The position numbers and the translations under genes were made by a program. Shown in pieces: positions 55,067-64,000 of a stretch of 64,000 bases of DNA. Below the pieces are notes generated by a model. It was not told where the DNA came from. It saw only the letters and a program-made list of their open reading frames with translations, and searched no databases. This DNA comes from Spirosoma pollinicola (GTDB lineage Bacteria > Bacteroidota > Bacteroidia > Cytophagales > Spirosomataceae), in contig NZ_CP025096.1 of the NCBI RefSeq assembly GCF_002831565.1, forward strand, positions 7,307,014 through 7,371,013, read 5' to 3'. Position 1 is the first letter of the stretch. The number at the start of each line of letters is the position of its first letter.

Positions 55067-56011
55067 ATGACTTATCCATTGTTTATCCCCTCCATCTTCT
55101 CGCCCGCATCGTATGAGGCTGGCGAAATCTATTCCCTGACCATCTACTTCATCATAGCCGCTATGGCGGTGTTGCTAGTCGTGATCGGGCTGCTGATTTA
55201 TGTCGTGGTGAAGTTTCGGGCCAAACCCGGCGATGGAGAGCCCCGGCAGTTTACGGGCAACAAAGTAGTCGAGTCCTTTATGATTGGCATTCCGACGCTG
55301 ATGGTGGGCGGCTTCTTTTTGCTGACCGCCCGAACCATGAAGCACATTCTGCCCCCGGCCCCCAATCGCCAGCCCGACGTCGTGATTACGGGTCATCAGT
55401 TCTGGTGGGAAGCGCGGTATCCCGGCACGAAAGCCATCGTCGCCAACGAAATTCACCTGCCGGTCGGCCGCCGAATTCTGATGCACGTAGCGGCTTCCGA
55501 TGTGATTCACGACTGGTGGGTGCCGGAACTGGGTCCCAAGATGGACGCCATTCCGGGCCGGACGAATCACCTCTGGGTAACTATTCGTAAGCCGGGCGTT
55601 TATGAGGGTGCCTGTAGTGAGTTCTGTGGGGCTCAACATGCCTGGATGCGCATTCGGGTAGTGGCCGAATCAGAAGTGGACTATCGGCAATGGCTCAGCC
55701 AGCGTGGGCAAAACGCCGTTACACCGACGGACGTAGCCGCCCAAACGGGAGCGGCTTTCTTCAACCGACAAACCTGCGGGAGTTGTCACCGCATTCGCGG
55801 CACGGCCGCGCAGGGCAACGTTGGACCCGATTTAACGCATTTTGCCAGCCGCAAGACGATGCTGGCCGGTATGATGCCCAACAATCGGGACAACCTGCAC
55901 CGGTGGCTGCACGACCCGCAGGCCGTAAAACCCGGCTCCCTGATGCCCCGATTTATTTACCCGAAAGACAGCCTGAACGTACTGGTCGCTTATTTATCGA
56001 CGCTCAAATGA
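55067..56011 (+). CDS. coxB: Cytochrome c oxidase subunit II with fused cytochrome c domain
   Basis: A 314-residue protein. Two transmembrane helices (about 25-48 and 68-90) precede the CuA cupredoxin domain with H148, C183, C187, H191 and M194 (ACSEFCGAQHAWM). A C-terminal cytochrome c with CGSCH (C237, C240, H241) and a distal Met (GSLMPRF) follows, as in caa3 oxidases. It receives electrons from the bc complex or a soluble cytochrome. It leads the operon; its stop overlaps the coxA start (ATGA). Confidence 0.95.
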   Translation: MTYPLFIPSIFSPASYEAGEIYSLTIYFIIAAMAVLLVVIGLLIYVVVKFRAKPGDGEPRQFTGNKVVESFMIGIPTLMVGGFFLLTARTMKHILPPAPNRQPDVVITGHQFWWEARYPGTKAIVANEIHLPVGRRILMHVAASDVIHDWWVPELGPKMDAIPGRTNHLWVTIRKPGVYEGACSEFCGAQHAWMRIRVVAESEVDYRQWLSQRGQNAVTPTDVAAQTGAAFFNRQTCGSCHRIRGTAAQGNVGPDLTHFASRKTMLAGMMPNNRDNLHRWLHDPQAVKPGSLMPRFIYPKDSLNVLVAYLSTLK

Positions 56012-57693
56012 TCACGGATATCCAATTACCTGAACCTCAGGAATCTCTACCTGGCGCTGGCGTTACGACCAGTCAGGGATTGTTGCAGTGGATCTCATCG
56101 GTCGATCATAAGCAGATTGGTATTCTGTATCTGCTGATGGCCTTGTTTTACCTGCTGGTTGGTGGCGCGATGGCGCTGTTGATGCGCTGGCAACTGATTG
56201 TGCCGGAAAGCCAGTTTCTGGGACCGGATACGTATAATCAGTTGTTTACCATGCACGGCACAACGATGATTTTCTTCGTGCTGACCCCGGCTATTCTCGG
56301 CTTTTCGGTCTACCTGACGCCCCTGATGATTGGGGCCAACGAAATGTCGTTTCCCCGTCTGAACGCCTTTAGCTTCTGGATCGCCTTTTTCGGTGGTTTA
56401 CTCCTGTACTTTAGTTTTCTGGCCGGAGGAGCGCCTAATACAGGCTGGTTCAACTATGCCCCGCTGAACCAGACGCAGTATTCATCCACACCAGGTGTCG
56501 ACTATTATTGCATTGGTCTGTTGCTGGCGGGTATCGGTACGGTCAGCACGGCGGCTAACCTCATCGTCACCATCGTCAGCCTGCGTACCCCGGGCATGAG
56601 CTATAAACACCTGACTATTTTTGTCTGGATGATCCTGATCAACAGCTTTTTGATTCTGGCGGCTTTTCCGTCACTGAACGCGGGACTGGTCATGCTGCTG
56701 ATTGATCGGCAACTGGATGGGCATTTCTTCAACACGAACAGTGGCGGGTCGGCTCTTTTGTGGCAGCATCTATTCTGGCTGTTTGGCCACCCGGAGGTTT
56801 ACATCGTGGTGCTGCCACCGTTCGGAATTCTCTCGGAAGTATTTCAGGTGTTTTCGCGCAAACCTATTTTTGGCTACCCATTCGTGGTTGGGTCGGGGAT
56901 GGCCATTGCCCTGCTGGCCTTTGGGGTCTGGGTACACCACATGTTTGCGACCGGTATGGGCAACACCATGAATAGCTTCTTTGCCGCCAGTAGTATGCTC
57001 ATCGGCATTCCAACGGGCGTCAAAATCTTTAACTGGCTCGGCACGATGTACGGCGGCTCGATCCGCTTTACGACCGCCATGTTGTTTGCGACGGCCTTTC
57101 TAGTCGAGTTCACCATCGGTGGGCTGAGTGGGGTTTCGTTCGCCATCGTACCTATCGACTGGCAACTGACCGATACGTATTACGTCGTGGCTCACCTGCA
57201 CTATGTCTTTCTGGGCGGTAGTTTGTTCGGTCTGTTTTCCGGTCTGTTCTACTGGTTCCCCAAAATAACGGGGCGGATGATGGACGAAACGCTGGGCCGC
57301 TGGTTTTTCTGGCTGTTCGTCATTGGCTTCAACCTGACATTTTTTGTTCAGCACATTCTGGGTGTGATTGGGATGCCTAGGCGGGTGCATACGTACCCCA
57401 ACATCCCCGGTTACGGGTCGCTCAACCTGGTTTCGACGCTGGGGGCTTTACTGATGGGTGTATCGATGCTTGTGTTTATGTACCTGCTGTATAAAACTCT
57501 CAAACGGGGGAAACATGCGCCCGATAACCCCTGGGACGCCTACACGCAGGAATGGCTGACGACCTCGCCACCGGCCCTTAAGAACTTTACGACGCTGCCG
57601 CCGGTGCTGAGTTTTCGGCCGCTGCACGATCTGAATCACCCCGAAATCGGCGACCAAAAAAAATCAGAAGACGATAAATACGGCACCAACTAA
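56008..57693 (+). CDS. coxA: Cytochrome c oxidase subunit I (A1-type)
   Basis: A 561-residue protein started at 56008 (MITDIQLPEP), overlapping coxB; a frame opening further upstream is not used. Seen: the heme a ligand in MHGTTMIFF, GHPEVYIVVLPPFGILSEV (H of CuB, E and cross-linked Y), WVHHMFATGM (two CuB histidines) and YYVVAHLHYVF (heme histidines). The E in GHPEVY places it in the A1 type, which pumps protons through D and K pathways. About 12 membrane helices. Confidence 0.97.
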   Translation: MITDIQLPEPQESLPGAGVTTSQGLLQWISSVDHKQIGILYLLMALFYLLVGGAMALLMRWQLIVPESQFLGPDTYNQLFTMHGTTMIFFVLTPAILGFSVYLTPLMIGANEMSFPRLNAFSFWIAFFGGLLLYFSFLAGGAPNTGWFNYAPLNQTQYSSTPGVDYYCIGLLLAGIGTVSTAANLIVTIVSLRTPGMSYKHLTIFVWMILINSFLILAAFPSLNAGLVMLLIDRQLDGHFFNTNSGGSALLWQHLFWLFGHPEVYIVVLPPFGILSEVFQVFSRKPIFGYPFVVGSGMAIALLAFGVWVHHMFATGMGNTMNSFFAASSMLIGIPTGVKIFNWLGTMYGGSIRFTTAMLFATAFLVEFTIGGLSGVSFAIVPIDWQLTDTYYVVAHLHYVFLGGSLFGLFSGLFYWFPKITGRMMDETLGRWFFWLFVIGFNLTFFVQHILGVIGMPRRVHTYPNIPGYGSLNLVSTLGALLMGVSMLVFMYLLYKTLKRGKHAPDNPWDAYTQEWLTTSPPALKNFTTLPPVLSFRPLHDLNHPEIGDQKKSEDDKYGTN

Positions 57694-57701
57694 CGACACC
57701 T

Positions 57702-58280
57702 ATGGAATCTAAACTGATGATAAAACTGGTAGTGGGCACTGAAACCATCTTTTTTCTGGCGCTGATAATGGGCTTTGTGTATTTCGCCTACTATCCGGGC
57801 TTTAAACCGCAGTCGGTGACTATGTTGGATTTACCAGCGACGGCGGCTTTCACAGCGTTATTACTGTCGAGCAGTTTTACATTCTGGCGAGCCGAAGTGA
57901 ATTTTCGGGAAGGAAAACCGGGTCGGCTAAAAGGCTGGCTGCTGGCTACGATTGTGCTGGGCTTCGTTTTCCTGAGCGGTCAAATCCGTGAATACAATCA
58001 TTTATTAACCAACAAGCTGACCATCAGTCAGGGTACATTTGCCACCGGTTTTTTCACGCTCACGGGTTTTCACGGACTTCACGTATTGATTGGCCTGATT
58101 GTCCTGTCGGTGGTACTCTATCTGGCCTTTCTAGGCGATTTCGATAGCTCACGCTCGCGTGTCATCAGTGAGGTGGGAATCTACTGGCATTTCGTCGATG
58201 TTGTCTGGGTTATCGTGTTTACGCTCGTCTACATACTGCCTCACTTCTTAACCCTAAGCGGCCATGAATCAACTCAGTAG
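57702..58280 (+). CDS. coxC: Cytochrome c oxidase subunit III
   Basis: A 192-residue protein with five hydrophobic segments. ESKLMIKLVVGTETIFFLA and REGKPGRLKGWLLATIVLG match the shorter bacterial subunit III, and FHGLHVLIGL and YWHFVDVVWVIVF contain its conserved histidines. It supports stability of the proton-pumping core. It lies 8 bases after coxA and overlaps ctaG by 17. Confidence 0.92.
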   Translation: MESKLMIKLVVGTETIFFLALIMGFVYFAYYPGFKPQSVTMLDLPATAAFTALLLSSSFTFWRAEVNFREGKPGRLKGWLLATIVLGFVFLSGQIREYNHLLTNKLTISQGTFATGFFTLTGFHGLHVLIGLIVLSVVLYLAFLGDFDSSRSRVISEVGIYWHFVDVVWVIVFTLVYILPHFLTLSGHESTQ

Positions 58281-59160
58281 CTACTGGATTTTCGACTGGT
58301 TTACCGGGCTGACATTGGCCGGCTTTGGCGTTCTGTATGGAATACTGTCGGGTTGGAAGTGGCAACCTGGAGCGGGTTTGTATAGCGTGGGCCTGCTGCT
58401 CATGGGCCTTGTGCAACTATCGCCCCTGCATACGTTAGGAGCGCATTACCTAATTAGTGCCCACATGGTAGGGCACATGCTGCTCCTGTTAGTCGTGGCA
58501 CCGATGCTGGTAGTAGGCCTTCCAAAGCAGTTGAATACCAAGATAGTAACTCCGCTAATGCAGGTATCAGCGTTTCTTGGAAAATGGCCCTGGCTGGGCT
58601 GGCTGACCGGTCTTGGCGTGATGTGGTTCTGGCACATTCCGGCGGTATATGATGCGACGATGGCCCACGACTTTGCAACGGCCTATGGGAATATTCTGTC
58701 TATTCCCCTTTGTCGAATAGGGGGAACCTCAACGGTTAGTTGGATGAACGTAGTGCACGTTCTGCATCCGCTGAGCGTGGTGTTGGCCGGCATCTGTTTT
58801 GTGTGGCCGGTGGCGGGTCCGTTCAGGCAATACCGCATTCATCCGCTGACGGGTGTGCTGTATTTGTTCACGGCCTGCGTAGGCTGCTCGGCGCTGGGTA
58901 TGCTCATTACATTCGCGCCGGTTGGCCTCTATCAAACCTACACCGGTGTAGACTACTACGGATTAGTCCATCTGATTCGTCAGGATTGGGGTTTCGACCC
59001 GGCTACTGACCAACAAACGGCGGGTCTGCTCATGTGGGTGCCTGGCTGTTTTCTTTATCTGACGGGGGCAATGTACCTCTTATTTAACTGGCTAATGGAG
59101 CGGGATGACGTAATAAGCGTATCCAAAACTAACCTGATACTGGAAGGCGAAAAGGCATGA
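58264..59160 (+). CDS. ctaG: CtaG-type cytochrome c oxidase assembly factor
   Basis: A 298-residue membrane protein with about seven helices: LSPLHTLGAHYLISAHMVGH, LGVMWFWHIPAVYDA, VLHPLSVVLAGICFVWPVAG. These match the caa3-type CtaG family (several histidines on the membrane face), which supports copper insertion or assembly of CuB. It lies between coxC and a small membrane gene and belongs to the operon. Confidence 0.85.
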   Translation: MNQLSSYWIFDWFTGLTLAGFGVLYGILSGWKWQPGAGLYSVGLLLMGLVQLSPLHTLGAHYLISAHMVGHMLLLLVVAPMLVVGLPKQLNTKIVTPLMQVSAFLGKWPWLGWLTGLGVMWFWHIPAVYDATMAHDFATAYGNILSIPLCRIGGTSTVSWMNVVHVLHPLSVVLAGICFVWPVAGPFRQYRIHPLTGVLYLFTACVGCSALGMLITFAPVGLYQTYTGVDYYGLVHLIRQDWGFDPATDQQTAGLLMWVPGCFLYLTGAMYLLFNWLMERDDVISVSKTNLILEGEKA

Positions 59161-59396
59161 CCCCAGACGAAAAAACACACTACCTGACGAATCGGGCCAA
59201 CTGGAGCAACGCCCGGCCGCGGCAATTGCCCCGCCCAACGTACTGGCCGTTTTTTCTGGCGGCAGGCCTGGCACTGCTGGTGTGGGGAATATTGGCGGGA
59301 TGGATCATTGGTACGGCGGGGCTGGTGGTGATGAGCATTGCCCTGACCGGTTGGATAACGGAACTACGACATGAGCGACGAGAACACAACGACTGA
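59157..59396 (+). CDS. Small membrane subunit of the oxidase locus
   Basis: A 79-residue protein with two hydrophobic segments (YWPFFLAAGLALLVWGILAG and TAGLVVMSIALTGW) after a charged N-terminus. It may be a subunit IV-like component of the oxidase; no motif proves it. It overlaps ctaG by 4 bases and the Rieske gene by 26. Confidence 0.7.
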   Translation: MTPDEKTHYLTNRANWSNARPRQLPRPTYWPFFLAAGLALLVWGILAGWIIGTAGLVVMSIALTGWITELRHERREHND

Positions 59397-59898
59397 AGGT
59401 GATAGCCGCCGGGACTTCATGATGAAGGTGAGCCTTGGACTGGGGGGTCTGGCTGCGGCAGCAGTAAGTGTGCCGGTGGTTGGCGCGTTGATTGCCCCGC
59501 TCCTGCACGACAAACCCGAAGTCTGGCGCCCGGTCGGCTCGCCCGACGATTTTCAGGTGGGCACCACCAAACTAGTTAAGTTTGAGAATGCCGATCCCAA
59601 AACCTGGGCGGGTACGACGGGCAAAACCGGTGCCTGGGTCCGGCGCGAAACGGACGATAAATTCACCGTCTTCTCGGTAAACTGCACCCACCTGGGTTGC
59701 CCGGTACGCTGGGAAGCCGATGCGGAACTGTTCATGTGCCCCTGCCACGGCGGGGTCTATTACAAAGATGGGTCGGTCGCGGCTGGTCCGCCACCGAGGC
59801 CCTTGCAGCAGTATCCCGTTCAGGTAAAAAACGGCCAGGTCCAGATCGGTACCGCCCCGATTCCCCTTACCACGTTCAGCAACGACTCGACTACATGA
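59371..59898 (+). CDS. qcrA: Rieske iron-sulphur protein
   Basis: A 175-residue protein. A twin-arginine type signal (SRRDFMMKVSLGLGG) gives a membrane-anchored helix, followed by the Rieske fold with CTHLGC (C105, H107) and CPCHGG (C123, H126; C110 and C125 for the disulphide). It takes electrons from quinol in the bc complex. Its stop overlaps the start of the cytochrome b gene. Confidence 0.95.
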   Translation: MSDENTTTEGDSRRDFMMKVSLGLGGLAAAAVSVPVVGALIAPLLHDKPEVWRPVGSPDDFQVGTTKLVKFENADPKTWAGTTGKTGAWVRRETDDKFTVFSVNCTHLGCPVRWEADAELFMCPCHGGVYYKDGSVAAGPPPRPLQQYPVQVKNGQVQIGTAPIPLTTFSNDSTT

Positions 59899-61283
59899 GT
59901 ATTCTGCAAAAAATCGGCTACTGGATCGAGGATCGAACGGGACTGTCTGCCAACCTGGGTCCACTGATCAAACACCTCGTTCCGCCGGGGGCTAAATGGG
60001 CCTACGTATTTGGGAGCGGTACGTTGTTTTGCTTTATTCTCCAGGTCGTAACCGGCATTGGGCTGTCCCTGCTCTACCAACCCTCCTCCGAAGGAGCGTA
60101 TGCCTCGTTGCAGTTCATTACCGATCAGGCCACCTTCGGCAAGGTGCTGCGGGGCATTCATTACTTTGGCGCATCGGGCATGATTATCCTGGTGGGTATC
60201 CATATGATTCGGGTGTATATCACCGCGTCGTTCAAGTACCCGCGTGAAATGAGCTGGATTAGTGGGGTTTTTCTGCTGTTTCTGACCATTGCCATGGGGT
60301 TCACGGGGCAACTCCTGCGCTGGGATTCCAACGGTGTGTGGTCGGCGGTGGTAGCCGCCGAAAATCTGGGCCGGATTCCACTCATTGGTACTAGCCTTGC
60401 CCGCTTGCTGATGGGGGGTGATACCATTGGTGGGCAGTCGCTGAGCCGCTTCTTTGCGTTTCACGTCTTTCTGTTTCCGGCGCTGATGTTTACCCTGGTC
60501 GGCTTTCATCTGTACCTAGTGTTTCAGAATGGCATTTCCGAGCCCCCCAAAGCGGGTCGTCCCGTTGACCCGAAAACCTATAAAAAGTGGTACGCCGACA
60601 TGCTCAAGCGCGAAGGTGTACCGTTCTGGCCCGATGCGGCCTGGCGCGATGCGATGTTCGGGTCTTTGGTGATTATCGCCATCATTGGCTTCGCCGTGCT
60701 GGTCGGCCCACCTGCCCTGACGCAACCACCCGACCCGTCGATTATCCAGACCTCGCCCGCACCGGACTGGTACATGCTGCCGATTTTCGCCCTGTTTGCC
60801 CTGATGCCGCCCAAAATCGAGTCGATTGTCATTTTCGTGGGGCCAATCCTGTCCATTCTGGCGTTGCTGGCGCTGCCGTTTTTTTCGGGTACCGGCGAAC
60901 GTAGCCCCATCCGCCGGCCCTGGGCCGTGTTCGGCGTGGTCTGCGTAGTGGTGTTTGTGGGAAGCTTGTTAGTGGCAGGTGAAATTGCGCCCTGGTCGCC
61001 CCGCTTTAAGACTAAACCTTTGGCGCAGTTCGTGCATTATACGAATCCGCAACTAGAGCGGGGGACGATTCTGTTCTATAAAAAAGGTTGTCAATACTGC
61101 CATCAGATTACCGGGCAGGGCGGCATTAAAGGTCCGAATCTAAGCCAGATTGGTCGCACCTGGACACGGGCACAGATTAACATCCAGATTGTAAACGGTG
61201 CCAGCGAGATGCCCGCCTATGGTGGGATGCTGACTAAAACCGAATTAGACGACCTTGTCTCCTTTCTAATGGCTCAGCAGTAA
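59895..61283 (+). CDS. Cytochrome b fused to cytochrome c (bc-complex core)
   Basis: A 462-residue protein started at 59895 (MSILQKIGYWIEDR), by overlap with the Rieske gene; the longer frame is artefactual. The N-terminal cytochrome b has the two pairs of heme b histidines (GIHYFGASG with VGIHMIRVY; FFAFHVFLF with VGFHLYLVF). A subunit-IV-like portion (PDPSIIQTSPAPDWYMLPIF, the PEWY-type quinol site reads PDWY) follows, then a helix and a C-terminal cytochrome c with CQYCH and a distal Met region (ASEMPAYGGML). The complex therefore carries its own c heme for transfer to the oxidase. It ends the operon. Confidence 0.93.
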   Translation: MSILQKIGYWIEDRTGLSANLGPLIKHLVPPGAKWAYVFGSGTLFCFILQVVTGIGLSLLYQPSSEGAYASLQFITDQATFGKVLRGIHYFGASGMIILVGIHMIRVYITASFKYPREMSWISGVFLLFLTIAMGFTGQLLRWDSNGVWSAVVAAENLGRIPLIGTSLARLLMGGDTIGGQSLSRFFAFHVFLFPALMFTLVGFHLYLVFQNGISEPPKAGRPVDPKTYKKWYADMLKREGVPFWPDAAWRDAMFGSLVIIAIIGFAVLVGPPALTQPPDPSIIQTSPAPDWYMLPIFALFALMPPKIESIVIFVGPILSILALLALPFFSGTGERSPIRRPWAVFGVVCVVVFVGSLLVAGEIAPWSPRFKTKPLAQFVHYTNPQLERGTILFYKKGCQYCHQITGQGGIKGPNLSQIGRTWTRAQINIQIVNGASEMPAYGGMLTKTELDDLVSFLMAQQ

Positions 61284-61418
61284 GTATATCGTTATTGGGT
61301 TGTCATTAGATTGTCATTGGGTGTTCACAGCCTGTTAATTATCTGCCCGTGAAAAATAATGTGAATGACTACTAAAGACTTAATGACCACTGAATGACCA
61401 TTCATAACCACCTTACGT
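61284..61418. promoter_or_regulatory. Short gap with repeated motifs before the glycosidase gene
   Basis: Contains TTGTCATTAGATTGTCATTGG and, further on, two near-direct copies of AATGACYAC. These could be regulator sites but are too short to be certain. Confidence 0.3.
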
Positions 61419-64000
61419 ATGAATCACGAACAGAATCGACTCCAGGAAGTTCATCAGGGAAAGGCTGACTGGTATAAATATGGGCCGTATCTGAGTGAGC
61501 GCCAGTGGGGAACGGTACGGGAAGATTACAGCCCGGACGGAAACCTCTGGAGCTATACCACCCACGACATGGCCCGCAGCAAAACCTACCGCTGGGGCGA
61601 GGAAGGCATTGGCGGACTCTGCGATAACCAGCAACTTCTCTGCTTTTCGGTAGCTCTCTGGAACGGGCTGGACCCCATCCTGAAAGAGCGCCTGTTTGGG
61701 CTGTCGGGTCCTGAAGGCAACCACGGCGAGGATGTGAAGGAGTGTTACTATTATCTGGATAACACGCCCACGCATTCCTACATGAAAATGCTCTACAAGT
61801 ATCCCCAGCAGGCATTTCCTTACCAGAAATTAGTCGAAGAAAACCGGCGCCGGGGTAAGCATGAGCCGGAATTTGAACTAATCGACACGGGTATTTACGA
61901 TGACAATCGCTATTTTGACGTGTTCATCGAATACGCCAAAGCCGATGCCGACGACATCCTGATTCAGATAACAGCCTGTAACCGGGGACCGGATGATGCT
62001 ACGTTACACGTATTACCGCAACTCTGGTTCCGCAATACGTGGGCCTGGGGCTACAACGATACCCGCCCCCGGCTGTCGGTCGGACCGCAGCGAACCATTC
62101 ATGCTTCTCATAAAACGCTGGGTAATAAGTGCCTGTTCTGCGACCAAGAACCAGATTTGCTGTTCTGCAACAATGAGACCAATACCCAACGGCTGTACGG
62201 TTCGCTATCGGGGGAACAATACGTTAAAGACGGTATTAACAACTACCTGATTCACGGGGATCACGAGGCAATCAATCCGGGGATGCAGGGGACCAAAGCA
62301 GCCGCCCATTACGTGCTGACGATCCCGGCGGGCCAGGAGCAAACGGTACGGCTACGACTGGCGGACCCCACCCTGAAAAAGCCCTTTGCGTCCTTCAACC
62401 CGATGCTCAAAACCCGTCGTCAGGAAGCCGATGCGTTTTATCAGACGCTTCAGGGCAATACGGCGGATGACGATGTCCGACGGGTACAACGGCAGGCGCT
62501 GGCCGGTATGCTCTGGAACAAACAGTTTTATTACTACGACGTAGCGCGCTGGCTCGACGGTGATCCGGCGTATCCGGCTCCGTCCGCGTCGCGCAAAACG
62601 GGACGGAACAGCGACTGGGTCCATTTTCATACGGCCAGTATCCTGTCGATGCCTGACAATTGGGAGTTTCCGTGGTTTGCTGCCTGGGACCTGGCTTTTC
62701 ACTGCATAACCCTGACCCTGCTGGACCCCGCCTTTGCCAAACAGCAGCTCACCCTGCTGACCGATACGTATTTCATGGGTTCCGAAGGGCAGCTTCCGGC
62801 CTATGAGAATAATTTCAGTGGCACCAATCCGCCGGTACACGCCTGGGCGGCCTACCGGATGTATCAGATGGACCAGCAGCGAAACGAGGGGCGGGGCGAC
62901 ACAGCCTTTCTGGCAACGATTTTTCATAAATTACTGATCAACTTCACCTGGTGGGTGAATCGAAAGGACCGCAACGACCGCAATATTTTTCAGGGCGGCT
63001 TTCTGGGCATGGACAACCTGGGCGTGTTCGACCGCAACGCGCCCCTGCCAACCGGTGGGTACATCGAACAGGCCGATGGCACCGCCTGGATGGCCATGTA
63101 TGCGCTGAATATGATGCGGATCGCCCTGGAACTGAACCAGAAAAACCCGGTCTACGAGGATTTGGCCGTTACGTTTTTCGAGCATTTTCTTTCCATCGCG
63201 GGTGCCATGACTAACCTGGGGAATGAGGGTGTGGACCTCTGGGATGACGAAGACGGGTTTTACTACAACGTATTACGTACGCCGGACAAAGCCCTGACAA
63301 CCCTGAAAGTTCGCTCGATGATTGGGCTGATTCCGTTGTTTGCCATCGAAGTGCTGGACGATACGCTACTCAAGCAGTCGCCCAAATTTACAGAGCGCAT
63401 CGACTGGCTCTTAACGTACCGCCCGCAACTGGCCAAACTGGTACCAAGCTGGCAAACAAAGGGTCAGCAAAAGCGGCATCTGCTGGCCTTGCTGGATAAA
63501 GACCGGCTGAAGAAAATACTGACCCGAATGCTCGACGAAACAGAATTTCTATCGGACTACGGGATTCGCGCCTTGTCGCGGTGTTACCTGGAGCATCCAT
63601 ACGAATTTCTGGTCGATGGCAAGTCCTTTGGCGTTCATTATACCGCCGGGGCTTCCGATTCTAACCTGTTCGGTGGCAATTCCAACTGGCGCGGACCGAT
63701 CTGGTTCCCAATGAATTTTCTGATTGTCGAATCCCTCCAACGCTTTTACTTATACTACGGAGACGATCTTCAGATTGAGTACCCAACCGGTTCGGATAAG
63801 ATGCTCACGCTCGGGGCCATTGTCGATGCACTAACCCAACGCCTGGACCATATTTTTCTGCGAGATACCAAAGGTCACCGGGCTGTTTTTGGGGATAACC
63901 CCAAATTACAGACCGATCCACACTTTAAGGATTACATCTGGTTTCACGAATATTTCGACGGCGATACGGGCTATGGCCTAGGGGCCAGTCACCAGACTGG
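61419..64000 (+). CDS. GH63/MGH1-type glycoside hydrolase (3' end outside window)
   Basis: The frame starts at ATG 61419 (MNHEQNRLQEVHQGK) and remains open to the end of the window, about 860 residues; no stop was seen. The N-terminal part is beta-rich (YRWGEEGIGGLCDNQQ). The C-terminal (alpha/alpha)6-barrel has WEFPWFAAWDLAFH (catalytic acid D region), IEQADGTAWMAMY, NLFGGNSNWRGPIWFPMNF and FHEYFDGDTGYGLGASH, the signature end of GH63-type glycosidases. They act on alpha-glucosides such as mannosylglycerate or glucosylglycerate. No signal peptide was seen. Confidence 0.88.
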   Translation, partial: MNHEQNRLQEVHQGKADWYKYGPYLSERQWGTVREDYSPDGNLWSYTTHDMARSKTYRWGEEGIGGLCDNQQLLCFSVALWNGLDPILKERLFGLSGPEGNHGEDVKECYYYLDNTPTHSYMKMLYKYPQQAFPYQKLVEENRRRGKHEPEFELIDTGIYDDNRYFDVFIEYAKADADDILIQITACNRGPDDATLHVLPQLWFRNTWAWGYNDTRPRLSVGPQRTIHASHKTLGNKCLFCDQEPDLLFCNNETNTQRLYGSLSGEQYVKDGINNYLIHGDHEAINPGMQGTKAAAHYVLTIPAGQEQTVRLRLADPTLKKPFASFNPMLKTRRQEADAFYQTLQGNTADDDVRRVQRQALAGMLWNKQFYYYDVARWLDGDPAYPAPSASRKTGRNSDWVHFHTASILSMPDNWEFPWFAAWDLAFHCITLTLLDPAFAKQQLTLLTDTYFMGSEGQLPAYENNFSGTNPPVHAWAAYRMYQMDQQRNEGRGDTAFLATIFHKLLINFTWWVNRKDRNDRNIFQGGFLGMDNLGVFDRNAPLPTGGYIEQADGTAWMAMYALNMMRIALELNQKNPVYEDLAVTFFEHFLSIAGAMTNLGNEGVDLWDDEDGFYYNVLRTPDKALTTLKVRSMIGLIPLFAIEVLDDTLLKQSPKFTERIDWLLTYRPQLAKLVPSWQTKGQQKRHLLALLDKDRLKKILTRMLDETEFLSDYGIRALSRCYLEHPYEFLVDGKSFGVHYTAGASDSNLFGGNSNWRGPIWFPMNFLIVESLQRFYLYYGDDLQIEYPTGSDKMLTLGAIVDALTQRLDHIFLRDTKGHRAVFGDNPKLQTDPHFKDYIWFHEYFDGDTGYGLGASHQT

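Noticed and set aside
55690-56007. Long N-terminal extension of the subunit I frame
   Set aside because: It overlaps coxB in another frame, and the residues are not membrane-protein-like; the ATGA overlap start at 56008 fits the operon.
59697-59894. Extended N-terminus of the cytochrome b frame
   Set aside because: It is antiparallel in style to the Rieske gene in another frame; the start at 59895 overlaps the Rieske stop as in a coupled operon.
1-64000. tRNA and rRNA genes
   Set aside because: No cloverleaf or rRNA-like stretch was recognised by eye; a dedicated search was not possible, so absence is not proven.

Overview
The window reads as a chromosomal segment of a Bacteroidota bacterium of the order Cytophagales, most likely Spirosoma or a close relative. 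This is inferred from protein style, the TAnnTTTG-type promoter box in front of the WYL regulator, type I-B (Cst1/Cst2) Cas proteins ending in a GAATTGAAAT repeat handle, and the caa3/bc respiratory gene order. No rRNA or tRNA gene was seen. Gene density is high except for repeat-rich gaps.

Layout. 1-8.4 kb: a truncated M23/LysM peptidase, a lipoprotein, a B12-type radical SAM protein, and a convergent pair of periplasmic amidohydrolase-family genes. 8.7-10.6 kb: an Omp85-like barrel and a pentapeptide-repeat protein. 10.6-33.5 kb is a defence island. It holds a type III restriction-modification pair (mod/res) bracketed by a 43-nt inverted repeat, a TetR/YceI/DsbA cluster, two transposase remnants, a 55-repeat CRISPR array, its leader, and a complete type I-B cas operon on the minus strand (cas6-cas8b1-cas7-cas5-cas3-DUF1016 nuclease-cas4-cas1-cas2). 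A WYL regulator is divergent from cas6. 34.6-39.3 kb: GH15 glucoamylase-like enzyme, GMC oxidoreductase and aquaporin with overlapping ends. 40.3-48.1 kb: a microbial rhodopsin with a D-T-K motif, two YflT-like stress proteins, a receiver protein, a PAS histidine kinase coupled to a receiver-CRP fusion, a sigma-like small protein and an HdeD-like membrane protein. 48.1-54 kb: a lipoprotein, fused and split versions of an SPW/VKOR-like membrane protein, two SDR enzymes and a SpoIIAA-like protein. 55-61.3 kb: one seven-gene respiratory operon (cytochrome c oxidase, its CtaG factor, Rieske protein, cytochrome b-c fusion). 61.4 kb to the end: a GH63/MGH1-like glycosidase that runs off the window.

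How the parts work together. The CRISPR system appears intact, with interference, processing and adaptation genes plus a long array. Its repeats change by one base part way along, which records the order of acquisition. A PD-(D/E)xK nuclease of the DUF1016/YhcG family is embedded in the cas operon with only 3-4 bases to each neighbour, and this is the strongest candidate for an unreported accessory function. The rhodopsin, stress proteins and signalling genes form a second cluster of interest. The respiratory operon would carry electrons from quinol through Rieske and cytochromes b and c to an A1-type oxidase.
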